A stretch of 64,000 nt of DNA from contig CAVWEX010000014.1 in the NCBI GenBank assembly GCA_963754125.1, forward strand, positions 62,001-126,000, written 5' to 3'. Each line of letters begins with the position of its first letter. Within the stretch, counting starts at the first letter, position 1. This stretch comes from RPQJ01 sp963754125. GTDB taxonomy: Bacteria > Pseudomonadota > Gammaproteobacteria > Steroidobacterales > Steroidobacteraceae. The notes below the pieces were generated by a model. The model was not told where the DNA came from. It saw only the letters and a program-made list of their open reading frames with translations, and searched no databases. Both the position numbers and the translations under genes were made by a program. Shown piece after piece: positions 1 through 10,909 of this stretch.

Positions 1-656
1 CGCTCGTCGTAGAAGCGGAACGACCAGCCCTCCCGCCGGGCGAGCCGCTGCAGTGCGCGTCGGTAGGCGACGCTGTCGAGCTCGTTGGGCGGCAGAGTGG
101 TGAGCCAGCGCGCGAGGTGATTGCCTGATGCGACGGCGACGGCGACGTCGAGATCGCGCTGGCGGCCGCCGTGGACGTCGATCGCACGCAGCTCGGAAGG
201 CGGGGCCGGCTTCGACTTGCGCTGCGGCATCGGTGCCGCCGCGGCCAGTGCGGCGCTCGCGAGTGCCTCGAGCACTGCGGCGGAGTCCTCGACATCGAAC
301 GCCACGGCGTGGCACTGCAGGCGCGCCACGCCCGGCTCGACGAGTTTCCGCATCATCCGGCCGGCGAGCTCGAGCCGCTCGAAGGCGCTCGCGCCGTCCC
401 GCAGGAAGCCGACGGCCGCGAGCGTGTGTCGCGCATTCGGCAGTCGCGAAACCAGCAGCGGCGCTTTCGCGTGACGGTCCGCACGCGCATGCAGCGTCTT
501 CCAAAGGTCGGAGTGCGGCAGGGCGGCGAGTGCGGCGGCTGGATCGCGGCCCGACACGACGAACGCCACGGCGTCCGCACGTGCGACGCCAGTCTCGCTG
601 CCGGGCTCGCGACGCCGGCGGACGGTGATCTTGCTTTCAGGTGGAAGGATCTGCAT
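1..656 (-). CDS. M17 (leucyl) aminopeptidase family protein, N-terminal part, truncated by window edge
   Basis: Reads from an ATG at 656 leftward off the edge of the window, giving about 218 residues with no stop. The protein starts MQILPPESK. Near the cut end it reads GNHLARWLTTLPPNELDSV, the segment that precedes the catalytic domain in the cytosol-aminopeptidase (M17, PepA-like) family. The metal-binding and catalytic residues would lie beyond the edge, so activity cannot be judged. Members are cytosolic, metal-dependent, hexameric peptidases that release N-terminal residues. It diverges from aceE across about 100 bp. Family assignment rests on this linker motif and the overall N-domain character, so it is good but not certain. 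Confidence 0.7.
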   Translation of the reverse strand, partial: MQILPPESKITVRRRREPGSETGVARADAVAFVVSGRDPAAALAALPHSDLWKTLHARADRHAKAPLLVSRLPNARHTLAAVGFLRDGASAFERLELAGRMMRKLVEPGVARLQCHAVAFDVEDSAAVLEALASAALAAAAPMPQRKSKPAPPSELRAIDVHGGRQRDLDVAVAVASGNHLARWLTTLPPNELDSVAYRRALQRLARREGWSFRFYDE

Positions 657-757
657 GCGGGCTCGCCTTGACCCTCCGGGGGGCAGCGCGGATCATTGCG
701 CGTCGGCATGCTAGCAGGGCGTGCCGGTCAATTCATTACGTCACGCCGGGATCGCAC

Positions 758-3421
<2,664 letters not shown>

Positions 3422-3431
3422 GCGCCGCGCC

Positions 3432-4769
3432 GTGGGCAGCCTGATCGAAGTTCGCGTCCCGGACATCGGCGACTTCAAGGACGTCGAGATCATCGAGGTC
3501 GCGGTGCGGCCGGGCGATGCCGTCGCCGCGGAGGCGACGCTCATCACGCTCGAGACGGAAAAGGCGACGATGGACGTGCCGTCCACCGCTGCCGGCGTCG
3601 TGCGCGAGATCAAGGTGAGCCGCGGCGGAAAGGTCTCGCAGGGCGATCTCATCGCGCTGATCGAGACCGAGGCGGCCGGTTCGGACTCGGCGGGAGGCGA
3701 AACCGGACCGTCGCAGGCCGACGTGACCTCGCCCCTGCGCGCGCCGCAGCCTCCATCGCCGGCCGCGCCGGCGGAACAGAGTGCACTCCCGGCCCGACCC
3801 CCGACGCCCGTCGCAGCCGGCGAGCGCCCCGCCGCGGGCGGCGCGGTGGACGAGCCCGGGTTTGCGCGCTCGCACGCCAGCCCCTCGATCCGCCGCTTCG
3901 CGCGCGAGCTCGGCGTCAATCTCGCCCGGGTCGAGGGCAGCGGAGCGAAGGGGCGCATCACGGAGCAGGACGTCAAGGCGCACGTGAAGCGACTGCTCAC
4001 GGCGTCCGCCGCTCCCGCCGGCGCGTCGCTGCCGCGCGTGCCCTCCGTGGACCACGCGGCGTTCGGCCCGGTCGAGCGACGCCCGCTCACGCGCATCCAG
4101 AAGATCTCCGGTCCGCGGCTGCACGCGAGCTGGGTGAACGTTCCGCACGTCACGCAGTTCGACGAGGCCGACATCACCGAGATGGAGGCGACGCGGACGG
4201 GGCTCAAGGAGGAGGCGGCCACGCGCGGCATCAAGCTCACACCACTCGCCTTCGTCATGCGCGCCTGCGCGCAGGCGCTCGCGGAGTTCCCGCAGTTCGG
4301 GGCCTCGCTCGACGCCGAGGCGGGCGAGCTGGTGATGAAGAAGTACGTGCACCTCGGCTTCGCGGCCGACACGCCCGGCGGACTCGTGGTGCCGGTGGTG
4401 CGCGACGCCGACCGCAAGGACGTCTACGAGCTCGCGCGCGAGCTCGCGGCGCTGAGCGAGAAGGCGCGCGCCGGCAAGCTCGCCGCCGCCGAGATGCAGG
4501 GCGGCTGCTTCACGATCTCGAGCCTCGGCGGCATCGGTGGCACGGCCTTCACGCCGATCATCAACGCGCCCGAGGTCGCGATCCTCGGGGTGTCCCGCGC
4601 GAGCCACCGGCCGGTGTACCGGGACGGCGCCTTCGTGGCGCGCCTGTTGCTGCCGCTGTCGCTGTCCTACGACCACCGCGTCATCGACGGCGCGGCCGCG
4701 GTGCGCTTCACGAGCTTCCTCGCCGCGGCGCTGGCCGACGTGCCGGGACTGCTGCGGGCGATCCCGTGA
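3432..4769 (+). CDS. aceF: pyruvate dehydrogenase E2, dihydrolipoyllysine acetyltransferase
   Basis: Core acetyltransferase of the PDH complex, moving the acetyl group from lipoyl-lysine to CoA. The GTG at 3432 starts a 445-residue protein, 10 bp after aceE. Domain order: one lipoyl domain (residues 1-77, lipoyl-lysine in ETEKATMD near residue 43), a Pro/Ala-rich linker, a peripheral subunit-binding domain (SPSIRRFARELGV, residues about 147-187), a second linker, then the catalytic domain ending with YDHRVIDGAAAVRF, which carries the catalytic His and Asp. Only one lipoyl domain is present, against three in E. coli. This fits the form found with a lipoyl-bearing E3, which is encoded next. Confidence 0.96.
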   Translation: MGSLIEVRVPDIGDFKDVEIIEVAVRPGDAVAAEATLITLETEKATMDVPSTAAGVVREIKVSRGGKVSQGDLIALIETEAAGSDSAGGETGPSQADVTSPLRAPQPPSPAAPAEQSALPARPPTPVAAGERPAAGGAVDEPGFARSHASPSIRRFARELGVNLARVEGSGAKGRITEQDVKAHVKRLLTASAAPAGASLPRVPSVDHAAFGPVERRPLTRIQKISGPRLHASWVNVPHVTQFDEADITEMEATRTGLKEEAATRGIKLTPLAFVMRACAQALAEFPQFGASLDAEAGELVMKKYVHLGFAADTPGGLVVPVVRDADRKDVYELARELAALSEKARAGKLAAAEMQGGCFTISSLGGIGGTAFTPIINAPEVAILGVSRASHRPVYRDGAFVARLLLPLSLSYDHRVIDGAAAVRFTSFLAAALADVPGLLRAIP

Positions 4770-4801
4770 CGCTGCCCGCGATCCGGAGTGCCGCGGCGTG
4801 A

Positions 4802-6677
4802 GTGCACACGGCCGATTCCGGGACCGTGCTGCGCATACCCGACCTCGGCGGCGCCGAGGGCGTCACCGTGCTCGAGGTGCTGGTGAAGCCGGGCGACCGC
4901 GTGGAGCCGGAGACGCCGCTCGTCACGCTGGAAAGCGACAAGGCCAGCATGGACGTGCCCGCGGCGGGGGCGGGCGTGATCGAGCGAGTGCTGCTCGCGC
5001 CGGGGGACAAGGTCACGGCCGGCACCGCGATCGCGACGCTGGCCGGGCGCGCGCCGGCGCGCGCCGGTGCCCGCCAGCGACGAGACCATCACGCACGCCT
5101 CGCTGCGCGCGACGGAGCCTTACGGCGGCGAGCCCTACCTCGATACCGTGCCGATCCAGCCCTTGGCGCCGGCGGCCGGCACCGGTGCGGCCCTGGCCGC
5201 GGCCGCGACGCCGTCGGGCGAGCCGGCGACTGCGATTCCTCCAGTGGCGCCTGCCAGCCGGCCGGCCCGCGATTTCGACCTCGTCGTGCTGGGCGCCGGT
5301 CCGGGCGGGTACACGGCCGCGTTCCGCGCGGCGGACCTCGGGCTCAGCGTGGCGCTCGTCGAGCGCGGCCCGACGCTCGGCGGCGTGTGCCTCAACGTGG
5401 GCTGCATTCCGTCGAAGGCACTCCTGCACGCCGCACGCGTGATCGAGGACGCGCGCGCCATGGCCGCGCACGGCATCCGCTTCGGCGAGCCCGAGATCGA
5501 CGCTGCCAAGCTGCGGGAGTGGAAGGACTCCGTGGTCGCGCGCCTCACGAACGGCCTCGACGCGCTCGCGCGGCAGCGCAAGGTGACGGTGATCCGCGGC
5601 GAAGCGAGGTTCGCCTCTGCGCACGAGCTGGACGTGGACGCGGGGGGCGCCTCGCGCCGCGTGAGCTTCGCCCAGTGCGTCATCGCGGTGGGCTCCGAGC
5701 CGGTGCGCCTGCCCGGGCTGCCGGACGACCCGCGCATCATCGACTCCACCGGCGCGCTCGAGCTCGACCTGCCCGACAGCCTGCTCGTCATCGGCGGCGG
5801 CATCATCGGCCTCGAGATGGCCACGGTGTACGACGCGCTCGGCGTGCGCGTGAGCGTGGCGGAACTGACGCCCGGGCTGATGCCCGGCTGTGACCGCGAC
5901 CTGGTGCGGCCGCTCGAGAAGCGCATCGCGCGCCGTTACGAGCGGATCCTGGTCGGCACGCGCGTGACCGGCGTCGAGGCGACGGCGGCGGGCCTGCGCG
6001 TGAGCTTCGAGGGCGAGCGCGCGCCCGAGCCGCAGATCTACGGCAAGGTGCTGGTCGCCGTCGGGCGACGACCGAACGGGGCTCGCATCGCGGCCGAGGC
6101 GGCCGGCGTGGGCGTGGACGAGCGCGGCTTCATCGCCGTGGACCGCCAGATGCGCACCGGCGTGCCGCACATCTTCGCCATCGGCGACGTGGTGGGCCAG
6201 CCGATGCTCGCGCACAAGGCGACCCACGAGGGCAAGGTGGCCGCGGAGGCGGCCGCCGGACTCAAGAGCTTCTTCGACGCGCGGGTGATCCCGTCGGTGG
6301 CGTACACCGATCCGGAGGTGGCCTGGGTCGGCCTCACGGAAACCGATGCGAAGGCGCAGGGCGTCGCCTACGACAAGGCCGTGTTCCCGTGGTCGGCCAG
6401 CGGCCGCTCGCTCGCGCTCGGCCGCGACGAGGGACTCACCAAGCTGCTGTTCGACCCGCAGTCGCACCGCGTGCTCGGCGGCGGCATCGTCGGCAGCAAT
6501 GCGGGCGACCTGATCGCGGAGGTCGCGCTCGCCATCGAGATGGGCGCCGACGCGGCCGATCTCGCGCTCACGATCCACCCGCACCCGACGCTGTCGGAGA
6601 CCGTGGCGATGACGGCCGAGGCCTTCGAGGGCACGCTCACCGACCTGTACCTGCCGAAGCGCAAGGGTACGGCGTAG
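4802..6677 (+). CDS. lpdA: dihydrolipoyl dehydrogenase (E3) with N-terminal lipoyl domain, frame broken by a 10-bp tandem repeat
   Basis: E3 of the PDH complex: FAD enzyme reoxidising dihydrolipoyl groups with NAD. The GTG at 4802, directly after an in-frame stop, opens a lipoyl domain (PDLGGAEGV, lipoyl-lysine in ESDKASMD). At 5048-5067 the sequence CGCGCGCCGG occurs twice in tandem. The 10-bp extra unit moves translation to the next frame. The flavoprotein body lies in that frame, readable from GTG 5067: linker, FAD motif VVLGAGPGGYTAAF, redox disulfide CLNVGC, and catalytic HPHPTLSE near the C-terminus. Dropping one repeat fuses the halves as LAGRAPVPASDE and gives a 621-residue protein of the p64k/PdhL type. 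As written, the E3 body would have to start internally and lack its lipoyl arm. Confidence 0.9.
5048..5067 (+). repeat. exact 10-bp tandem duplication inside lpdA
   Basis: CGCGCGCCGG occupies 5048-5057 and again 5058-5067 with no mismatch. It sits at the end of the lipoyl domain. Ten bases shift the frame by one, which accounts exactly for the break between the lipoyl domain and the flavoprotein body. Confidence 0.9.
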
Positions 6678-6690
6678 CGAGGCTAGGGAC

Positions 6691-7525
6691 ATGGGACCCG
6701 GGGTCACTCGGACTCTGCGCCTGCTCGGGCTCCTCGAGCCGGTGCGCCGCATCGAGCTCAAACGCCGCTTATCCGAGCCGCGGTCGCTGCCGCAGGCCGT
6801 GATCCTGGGCGCGCAGAAGAGCGGCACCAGCTCGCTGCACTACTACCTCGTGCAGCATCCCGGCGTCATCGCACCGCTGCGCAAGGAAGTCCATTACTTC
6901 GACCTGAACCACGCCCGGGGCGAGGCGTGGTACCGGGCGCATTTCGGCCGAGTCGGGGAACCGGGCCTCAACCTCGACAGCAGTCCCTATTACCTGTTCC
7001 ACCCGGCGGTGCCTGCGCGGCTGCACGCGCTGCTGCCCGACGTGCGCCTCGTCGTGCTGCTGCGCGACCCGGTGCGGCGCGCCTATTCGCACTACTGGCA
7101 CGAGCGCGACAAGGGGCGGGAATCACTCGCCTTCGAGGAGGCGATCGCCGCGGAGCCCGCGCGCATCGAGGCCGCCCACGATGCAGCTCGCGAGCGGCGC
7201 GCTCGAGGCCAGTGCCGCGCACCAGCACTTCTCCTACCTCGCCCGCGGCCGCTACGCCGAGCAGCTCGAGCGCTGGCTCGCGCTCTACCCGCGCGAGCGG
7301 CTGCTCGTCCTGCGCTTCGAGGACCTCGTGCGCGATCCGCTCGCGGTGCTCAACGGCACGCTCGGCTTCCTCGGCCTGCCGCCGGCGGGATCGGTGCGGC
7401 TCGAGGCGCGCAACACCCGCCGCTATCCGCCGCTGGCCGAGGCCACGGCGGCGCGGCTGCGCGAGTACTTCGAGCCGCACAACGCGCGGCTCGAGGCGCT
7501 GCTCGGCCAGCCCATGGGCTGGTAG
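6691..7525 (+). pseudogene. PAPS-dependent sulfotransferase, frameshifted
   Basis: Sulfotransferases move a sulfuryl group from PAPS to a hydroxyl or amine acceptor; the acceptor here is unknown. The first frame (from ATG 6691) has the 5'-phosphosulfate loop GAQKSGTSSLHYYL (residues 40-53) and the 3'-phosphate motif LLRDPVRRAYSHY near residue 123. The frame then slips near 7180. The C-terminal third continues in the next frame with AAHQHFSYLARGRYAEQL, RERLLVLRFEDL and NGTLGFLGLP, ending at 7525. One base too many at about 7180 explains it; without that base the protein is about 277 residues, a normal size. The gene follows lpdA by 13 bp and is probably co-transcribed, though unrelated in function. 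It converges with the DUF1841 gene. Confidence 0.8.
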
Positions 7526-7529
7526 GTGC

Positions 7530-7967
7530 CTACGCGCCGAGCTGGCGCAAGGACTCGAGGTACGCCGCCTCGTCCGGTGGCCGGCCGGTGCGCTGGCTGA
7601 GCCACAGCGCCTCGCCGAGCCGCTCGAGCATGCGGTGCTCCGCCTCGTGCACGTCGCCGAGCCGGCGGCTCAGCTCGCGGTGGATGGCGGCGATTCCCGG
7701 CGGCCGGTCGGTCGCGACCTGCTCGCGGATCGCGAGGTGCAGGCCGAGGTGCAGGAACGGGTTCGACTGCCCGGACTCCGGGGTGTAGTCGCGTCCGAGC
7801 GACTCCGGCTCGTCCTCGAGCAGCGCGTGGTACTCGGGATGCTGCTCGATGACGGCGGCGAGCTGGTGCTCCAGCGGCTCGAGCGGCCGGCCCTCGCGCT
7901 GCTTGCGCCACGCCTCCAGGTAGTGGCGGCGCAGCCCGCTGCGGTCCTGGTCGTGAAAGAACGGCAT
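7530..7967 (-). CDS. DUF1841 family protein
   Basis: 145 residues starting MPFFHDQDRSGLRRHYLEAW, a small soluble alpha-helical protein with no signal peptide. The sequence matches the DUF1841 family of proteobacteria, whose function is unknown. Conserved-looking segments include NPFLHLGLHLAIREQV and HRELSRRLGDVHEAEHRMLE; the spaced histidines are notable but I cannot assign a metal site. It is the last gene of the metG-rnf-nth directon and starts 5 bp after the restored nth stop, so it is very likely co-expressed with nth. Confidence 0.8.
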   Translation of the reverse strand: MPFFHDQDRSGLRRHYLEAWRKQREGRPLEPLEHQLAAVIEQHPEYHALLEDEPESLGRDYTPESGQSNPFLHLGLHLAIREQVATDRPPGIAAIHRELSRRLGDVHEAEHRMLERLGEALWLSQRTGRPPDEAAYLESLRQLGA

Positions 7968-7971
7968 GGTC

Positions 7972-8617
7972 TCAGGGCCCGCGAGCCGGCGTCTTGTGCC
8001 GGTACCCGCACAGGTCGGCGACCGGGCAGCCTGGGACAGTCGGGGCTGCGGGCCTTGCAGACGTAGCGCCCGTGCAGGATCAGCCAGTGGTGTGCGTCGT
8101 GCAGGAACTCCGCGGGCACGCGCTTCAGCAGCCGCTCCTCGACCTCGCGCACCGTCTTGCCCGGGGCGAGGCCCGTGCGGTTGGCGACGCGGAAGATGTG
8201 CGTGTCCACCGCCATCGTCGGCTGGCCGAAGGCGGTGTTCAGGATCACGTTCGCGGTCTTGCGGCCGACGCCCGGCAGCGCCTCGAGGCTCGCACGGTCA
8301 GGCGGGACCTCGCCGCCGTGCTGCTCGAGCAGGATCCGGCAGGTGGCGACGATGTTGCGCGCCTTGCCCTGGTACAGACCGATCGAGCGCACGTGCTCGG
8401 AGAGGCCCTCGACGCCGAGGTCGAGGATCGCCTGCGGCGTGCGGGCCACGGGGAACAGTCGCCGCGTCGCGAGGTTCACGCTGCGGTCGGTCGCCTGTGC
8501 CGAGAGGATCACCGCGACCAGCAGCTCGAACGGCGTGGAGTACTCGAGCTCGGTCGTCGGGTGCGGATTGAGCGCGCGCAGCCGCTCGAAGAACGCCTGC
8601 CGCTGCGACGCATTCAT
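7972..8617 (-). pseudogene. nth: endonuclease III, frameshifted in the Fe-S loop
   Basis: DNA glycosylase / AP lyase for oxidised pyrimidines. ATG at 8617 overlaps the rnfE stop (ATGA). The helix-hairpin-helix LPGVGRKTANVILNTAFG and the catalytic Asp region AVDTHIFRVANR are intact. The C-terminus should carry a 4Fe-4S loop. The frame reads VCKARSPDC and then slips at about 8029. The next frame continues as CPVADLC and ends at TGA 7972. Removing one base gives cysteine spacing C-x6-C-x2-C-x5-C, exactly the family loop, and a 214-residue protein (E. coli 211). In the sequence as given two of the four cysteines are lost and translation runs on into the DUF1841 region. nth at the end of an rnf operon is the usual gammaproteobacterial order. 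Confidence 0.88.
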
Positions 8618-9300
8618 GTCGGCGACCCCGGCACAGCGGCAGGCGCGGCTCCGGGCCCGGCCGGTGCGCGCCGCCGTGCCGCGGCGCGCGCGTTGCCGAG
8701 CGCGAGCATCAGACCGAGCAGCACGAAGGCGCCGGGCGGCAGCAGTGCGATCAGCAGGCCGCGCGACTCCGGGAACGCCTGCCAGCCGCGTCCCTCGAAC
8801 TGCGCGCCCAGCAGCAGGTGCAGGTCGGCGCCGAGGCTGCCGCGACCGAGCAGCTCGCGGCTGGCGCCGAGCGCGAGCAGGGCCAGCAGGAAGCCGAGCC
8901 CCATCGCCAGCCCGTCGAGCACCGCGCGCGGCAGCGGTTCGCGCGAGGCGAACGACTCGGCCCGCGCGAGCACCAGGCAGTTCGTGACGATCAGCGGCAG
9001 GAAGATGCCGAGCGAGGCATGCAGGCCCGGCCACCACGCGGCCATGGACAGCTCGACGGCGGTCACCGCTGCCGCGATCACCAGCACGAACACCGCGAGC
9101 CGCACCTCGCGAGGTAGATACGGTCCCGCGAGCGAGGCGACCGCGTTGCTCGCGACCAGCACGCAGAGGGTCGCGAGCCCGAGCCCGAGCGCGTTGGCCA
9201 CCGAGTTGCTCATGGCGAGCAGCGGGCACAGCCCGAGCAGCTGGACGAAGCCCGGATTGCGGTCGATGAGTCCGTTGCGGAGCAGGGCGCGCGCGTCCAT
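8614..9300 (-). CDS. rnfE: Rnf electron transport complex subunit E
   Basis: Integral membrane subunit of the Rnf complex, which couples ferredoxin:NAD electron transfer to ion movement across the inner membrane. 228 residues from ATG 9300, with about six hydrophobic helices. It has family signatures NPGFVQLLGLCPLLAMSNSV and GIFLPLIVTNCLVLARAE, the conserved cysteine-bearing segments shared with RnfA. The C-terminus is a short Arg/Ala/Pro-rich tail. It lies 9 bp after rnfG and overlaps nth, so the operon is tightly packed. Confidence 0.95.
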   Translation of the reverse strand: MDARALLRNGLIDRNPGFVQLLGLCPLLAMSNSVANALGLGLATLCVLVASNAVASLAGPYLPREVRLAVFVLVIAAAVTAVELSMAAWWPGLHASLGIFLPLIVTNCLVLARAESFASREPLPRAVLDGLAMGLGFLLALLALGASRELLGRGSLGADLHLLLGAQFEGRGWQAFPESRGLLIALLPPGAFVLLGLMLALGNARAAARRRAPAGPGAAPAAVPGSPT

Positions 9301-9309
9301 GGACGGATT

Positions 9310-9963
9310 CTAGGGCGCGGGCGGCATCGTTGCTTCGAACAGCTCGTCGCGGTGGCGCTCCACGTAGATGAGTGCCTTGCGCACCGCGCCGACGACGGCG
9401 CGCGGCGTCACGGTCGCGCCGGTGAACTGGTCGAAGTCGCCGCCGTCCCGGCGCACGGCCCAGCGGTCCGGCGGCGGGTCACCGAGCGAGCGGCCGTCGA
9501 AGCCGTGGATCCAGTCCGAGCGGCGCTCCTCGATCACGTCGCCGAGGCCCGGCGTCTCGCGGTGCTCGAGCACGCGCACGCCGAGCACGCGGCCCGCGCC
9601 GTCCACGGCCACCAGCAGGCGGATCGGCCCGGCGTAGCCGTCCGGCGCCACGACGTTGAGCAGCACGGCGACCGTCGTGCCGGCGCGCCGCACACGATGG
9701 GCGACGAGCGGCTGATCGGCACCGAGCAGCTCCGGGTCGCGCAGCAGCAGCGTGTCGGCGAGCGGGTCGTTGTCGTAGGCAAGGTCGCCGAGCACCGCGG
9801 TGAGCTGCGCGAGCTGCTGCGCGCGCCGGCTCGCCTCGATCCGGGGCTCGGCCCGGTCGTGCACGACGGACACCAGCGCGACGGCGGCGACGGCCGCCGC
9901 CGCCAGCACGGCCGCTGCGTGCAGCGCGCGCCGGGCTGCCGGTCCAGCGCTACGGGTGTCCAT
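9310..9963 (-). CDS. rnfG: Rnf electron transport complex subunit G, covalent FMN protein
   Basis: 217 residues: one N-terminal membrane anchor (about residues 13-33) followed by a periplasmic FMN-binding domain. The FMN attachment motif is FTGATVTPRAVV near residue 180, where the second Thr carries FMN by a phosphoester bond in characterised homologues. VLEHRETPGLGDVIE is the other family signature. Its ATG at 9963 overlaps the rnfD stop. It passes electrons within the Rnf complex together with RnfD. Confidence 0.95.
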   Translation of the reverse strand: MDTRSAGPAARRALHAAAVLAAAAVAAVALVSVVHDRAEPRIEASRRAQQLAQLTAVLGDLAYDNDPLADTLLLRDPELLGADQPLVAHRVRRAGTTVAVLLNVVAPDGYAGPIRLLVAVDGAGRVLGVRVLEHRETPGLGDVIEERRSDWIHGFDGRSLGDPPPDRWAVRRDGGDFDQFTGATVTPRAVVGAVRKALIYVERHRDELFEATMPPAP

Positions 9964-10906
9964 GGATCCTCGGGACCGTGACGCGATCGAGCAGGGGCAC
10001 CGCCAGGTTCATCAGCAGTACGGCGAACGCGACGCCGTCCGGGTAGCCGCCCCAGCTGCGGATGATCCAGGTGACGAGCCCGATGCCTGCACCGTAGAGG
10101 AGCCGGCCGCGGTCGCTGGTCGCGGCCGAGACCGGGTCGGTCGCGATGAAGAACGCGCCGAGCATGGTTGCGCCGGAGGCGAGGTGGAACGTGGCGTCCG
10201 CGTGGCCACCGGGGTCGAGCCCGTGCGCCAGCGCGGCCGGCACGGCCAGTCCGGCGAGCATCGCCACCGGGATCTGCCAGCGGATGATTCGTCGCGCGAG
10301 CAGGTAGGCGCCGCCCGCCAGCGCCGCGAGGTTCACCCACTCGCTGCCCGCGGCGCCGAGCCGGCCGAACTCGGCTCCCGCGCGCACCTCCTGCATGGTG
10401 TAGCCCTGTCGCAGGCCCGTGCGCAGCGCGTCGAGCGCGGTCGCGCCGGTCAGCGCGTCCCATTCCGGTCCGGGCACCGGCCAGCGCGTCATCTCGAGCG
10501 GGAAGGACACGAGCAGCACCGCGTAGCCCACCATGGCCGGGTTGAACGGGTTCTGCCCGAGACCGCCGTAGGCGTGCTTGCCGATCAGCACTGCGAACGC
10601 CGTGCCGAATGCGAGCAGCCACCACGGCAGCAGCGGCGGCACCGCGAGAGCGAGCAGCACCGCCGTGACCAGCACGCTGCCGTCGCGCAGCGCCGCCTGC
10701 GACGAGCGGCGACGCAGCGCGAGCGCCAGCGCCTCGCTGGCGAGTGCCGTGACGCAGGCCACTGCGACCAGCCGCAGCGGTCCGGGTCCGTAGAGGTACA
10801 CCTGTACGGCCAGCACCGGCGCGAGTGCGAGCAGCACCTGGAACATCACGCGCGGCACCGTGTACCCGGCAATCACCTGCGGCGAGGCCGAGGTCGGGAA
10901 TTCCAT
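9950..10906 (-). CDS. rnfD: Rnf electron transport complex subunit D, covalent FMN membrane protein
   Basis: 318 residues, from ATG 10906 (MEFPTSASPQV), predicted with eight or more membrane helices. The NqrB/RnfD flavinylation motif is visible as LASGATMLGAFFIATDPVSA, the Thr of SGAT being the FMN site in homologues. GGLGQNPFNPAMVGYA is another strong family signature. It works with RnfG as the membrane flavin pair. It starts 3 bp after the rnfC stop. Confidence 0.95.
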   Translation of the reverse strand: MEFPTSASPQVIAGYTVPRVMFQVLLALAPVLAVQVYLYGPGPLRLVAVACVTALASEALALALRRRSSQAALRDGSVLVTAVLLALAVPPLLPWWLLAFGTAFAVLIGKHAYGGLGQNPFNPAMVGYAVLLVSFPLEMTRWPVPGPEWDALTGATALDALRTGLRQGYTMQEVRAGAEFGRLGAAGSEWVNLAALAGGAYLLARRIIRWQIPVAMLAGLAVPAALAHGLDPGGHADATFHLASGATMLGAFFIATDPVSAATSDRGRLLYGAGIGLVTWIIRSWGGYPDGVAFAVLLMNLAVPLLDRVTVPRIHGHP

Positions 10907-10909
10907 CGC

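Noticed and set aside
5070..5893. Continuation of the lipoyl-domain frame of lpdA to a 363-residue protein
   Set aside because: After 5060 the frame is Arg/Ala-rich nonsense, while the E3 body is in the adjacent frame.
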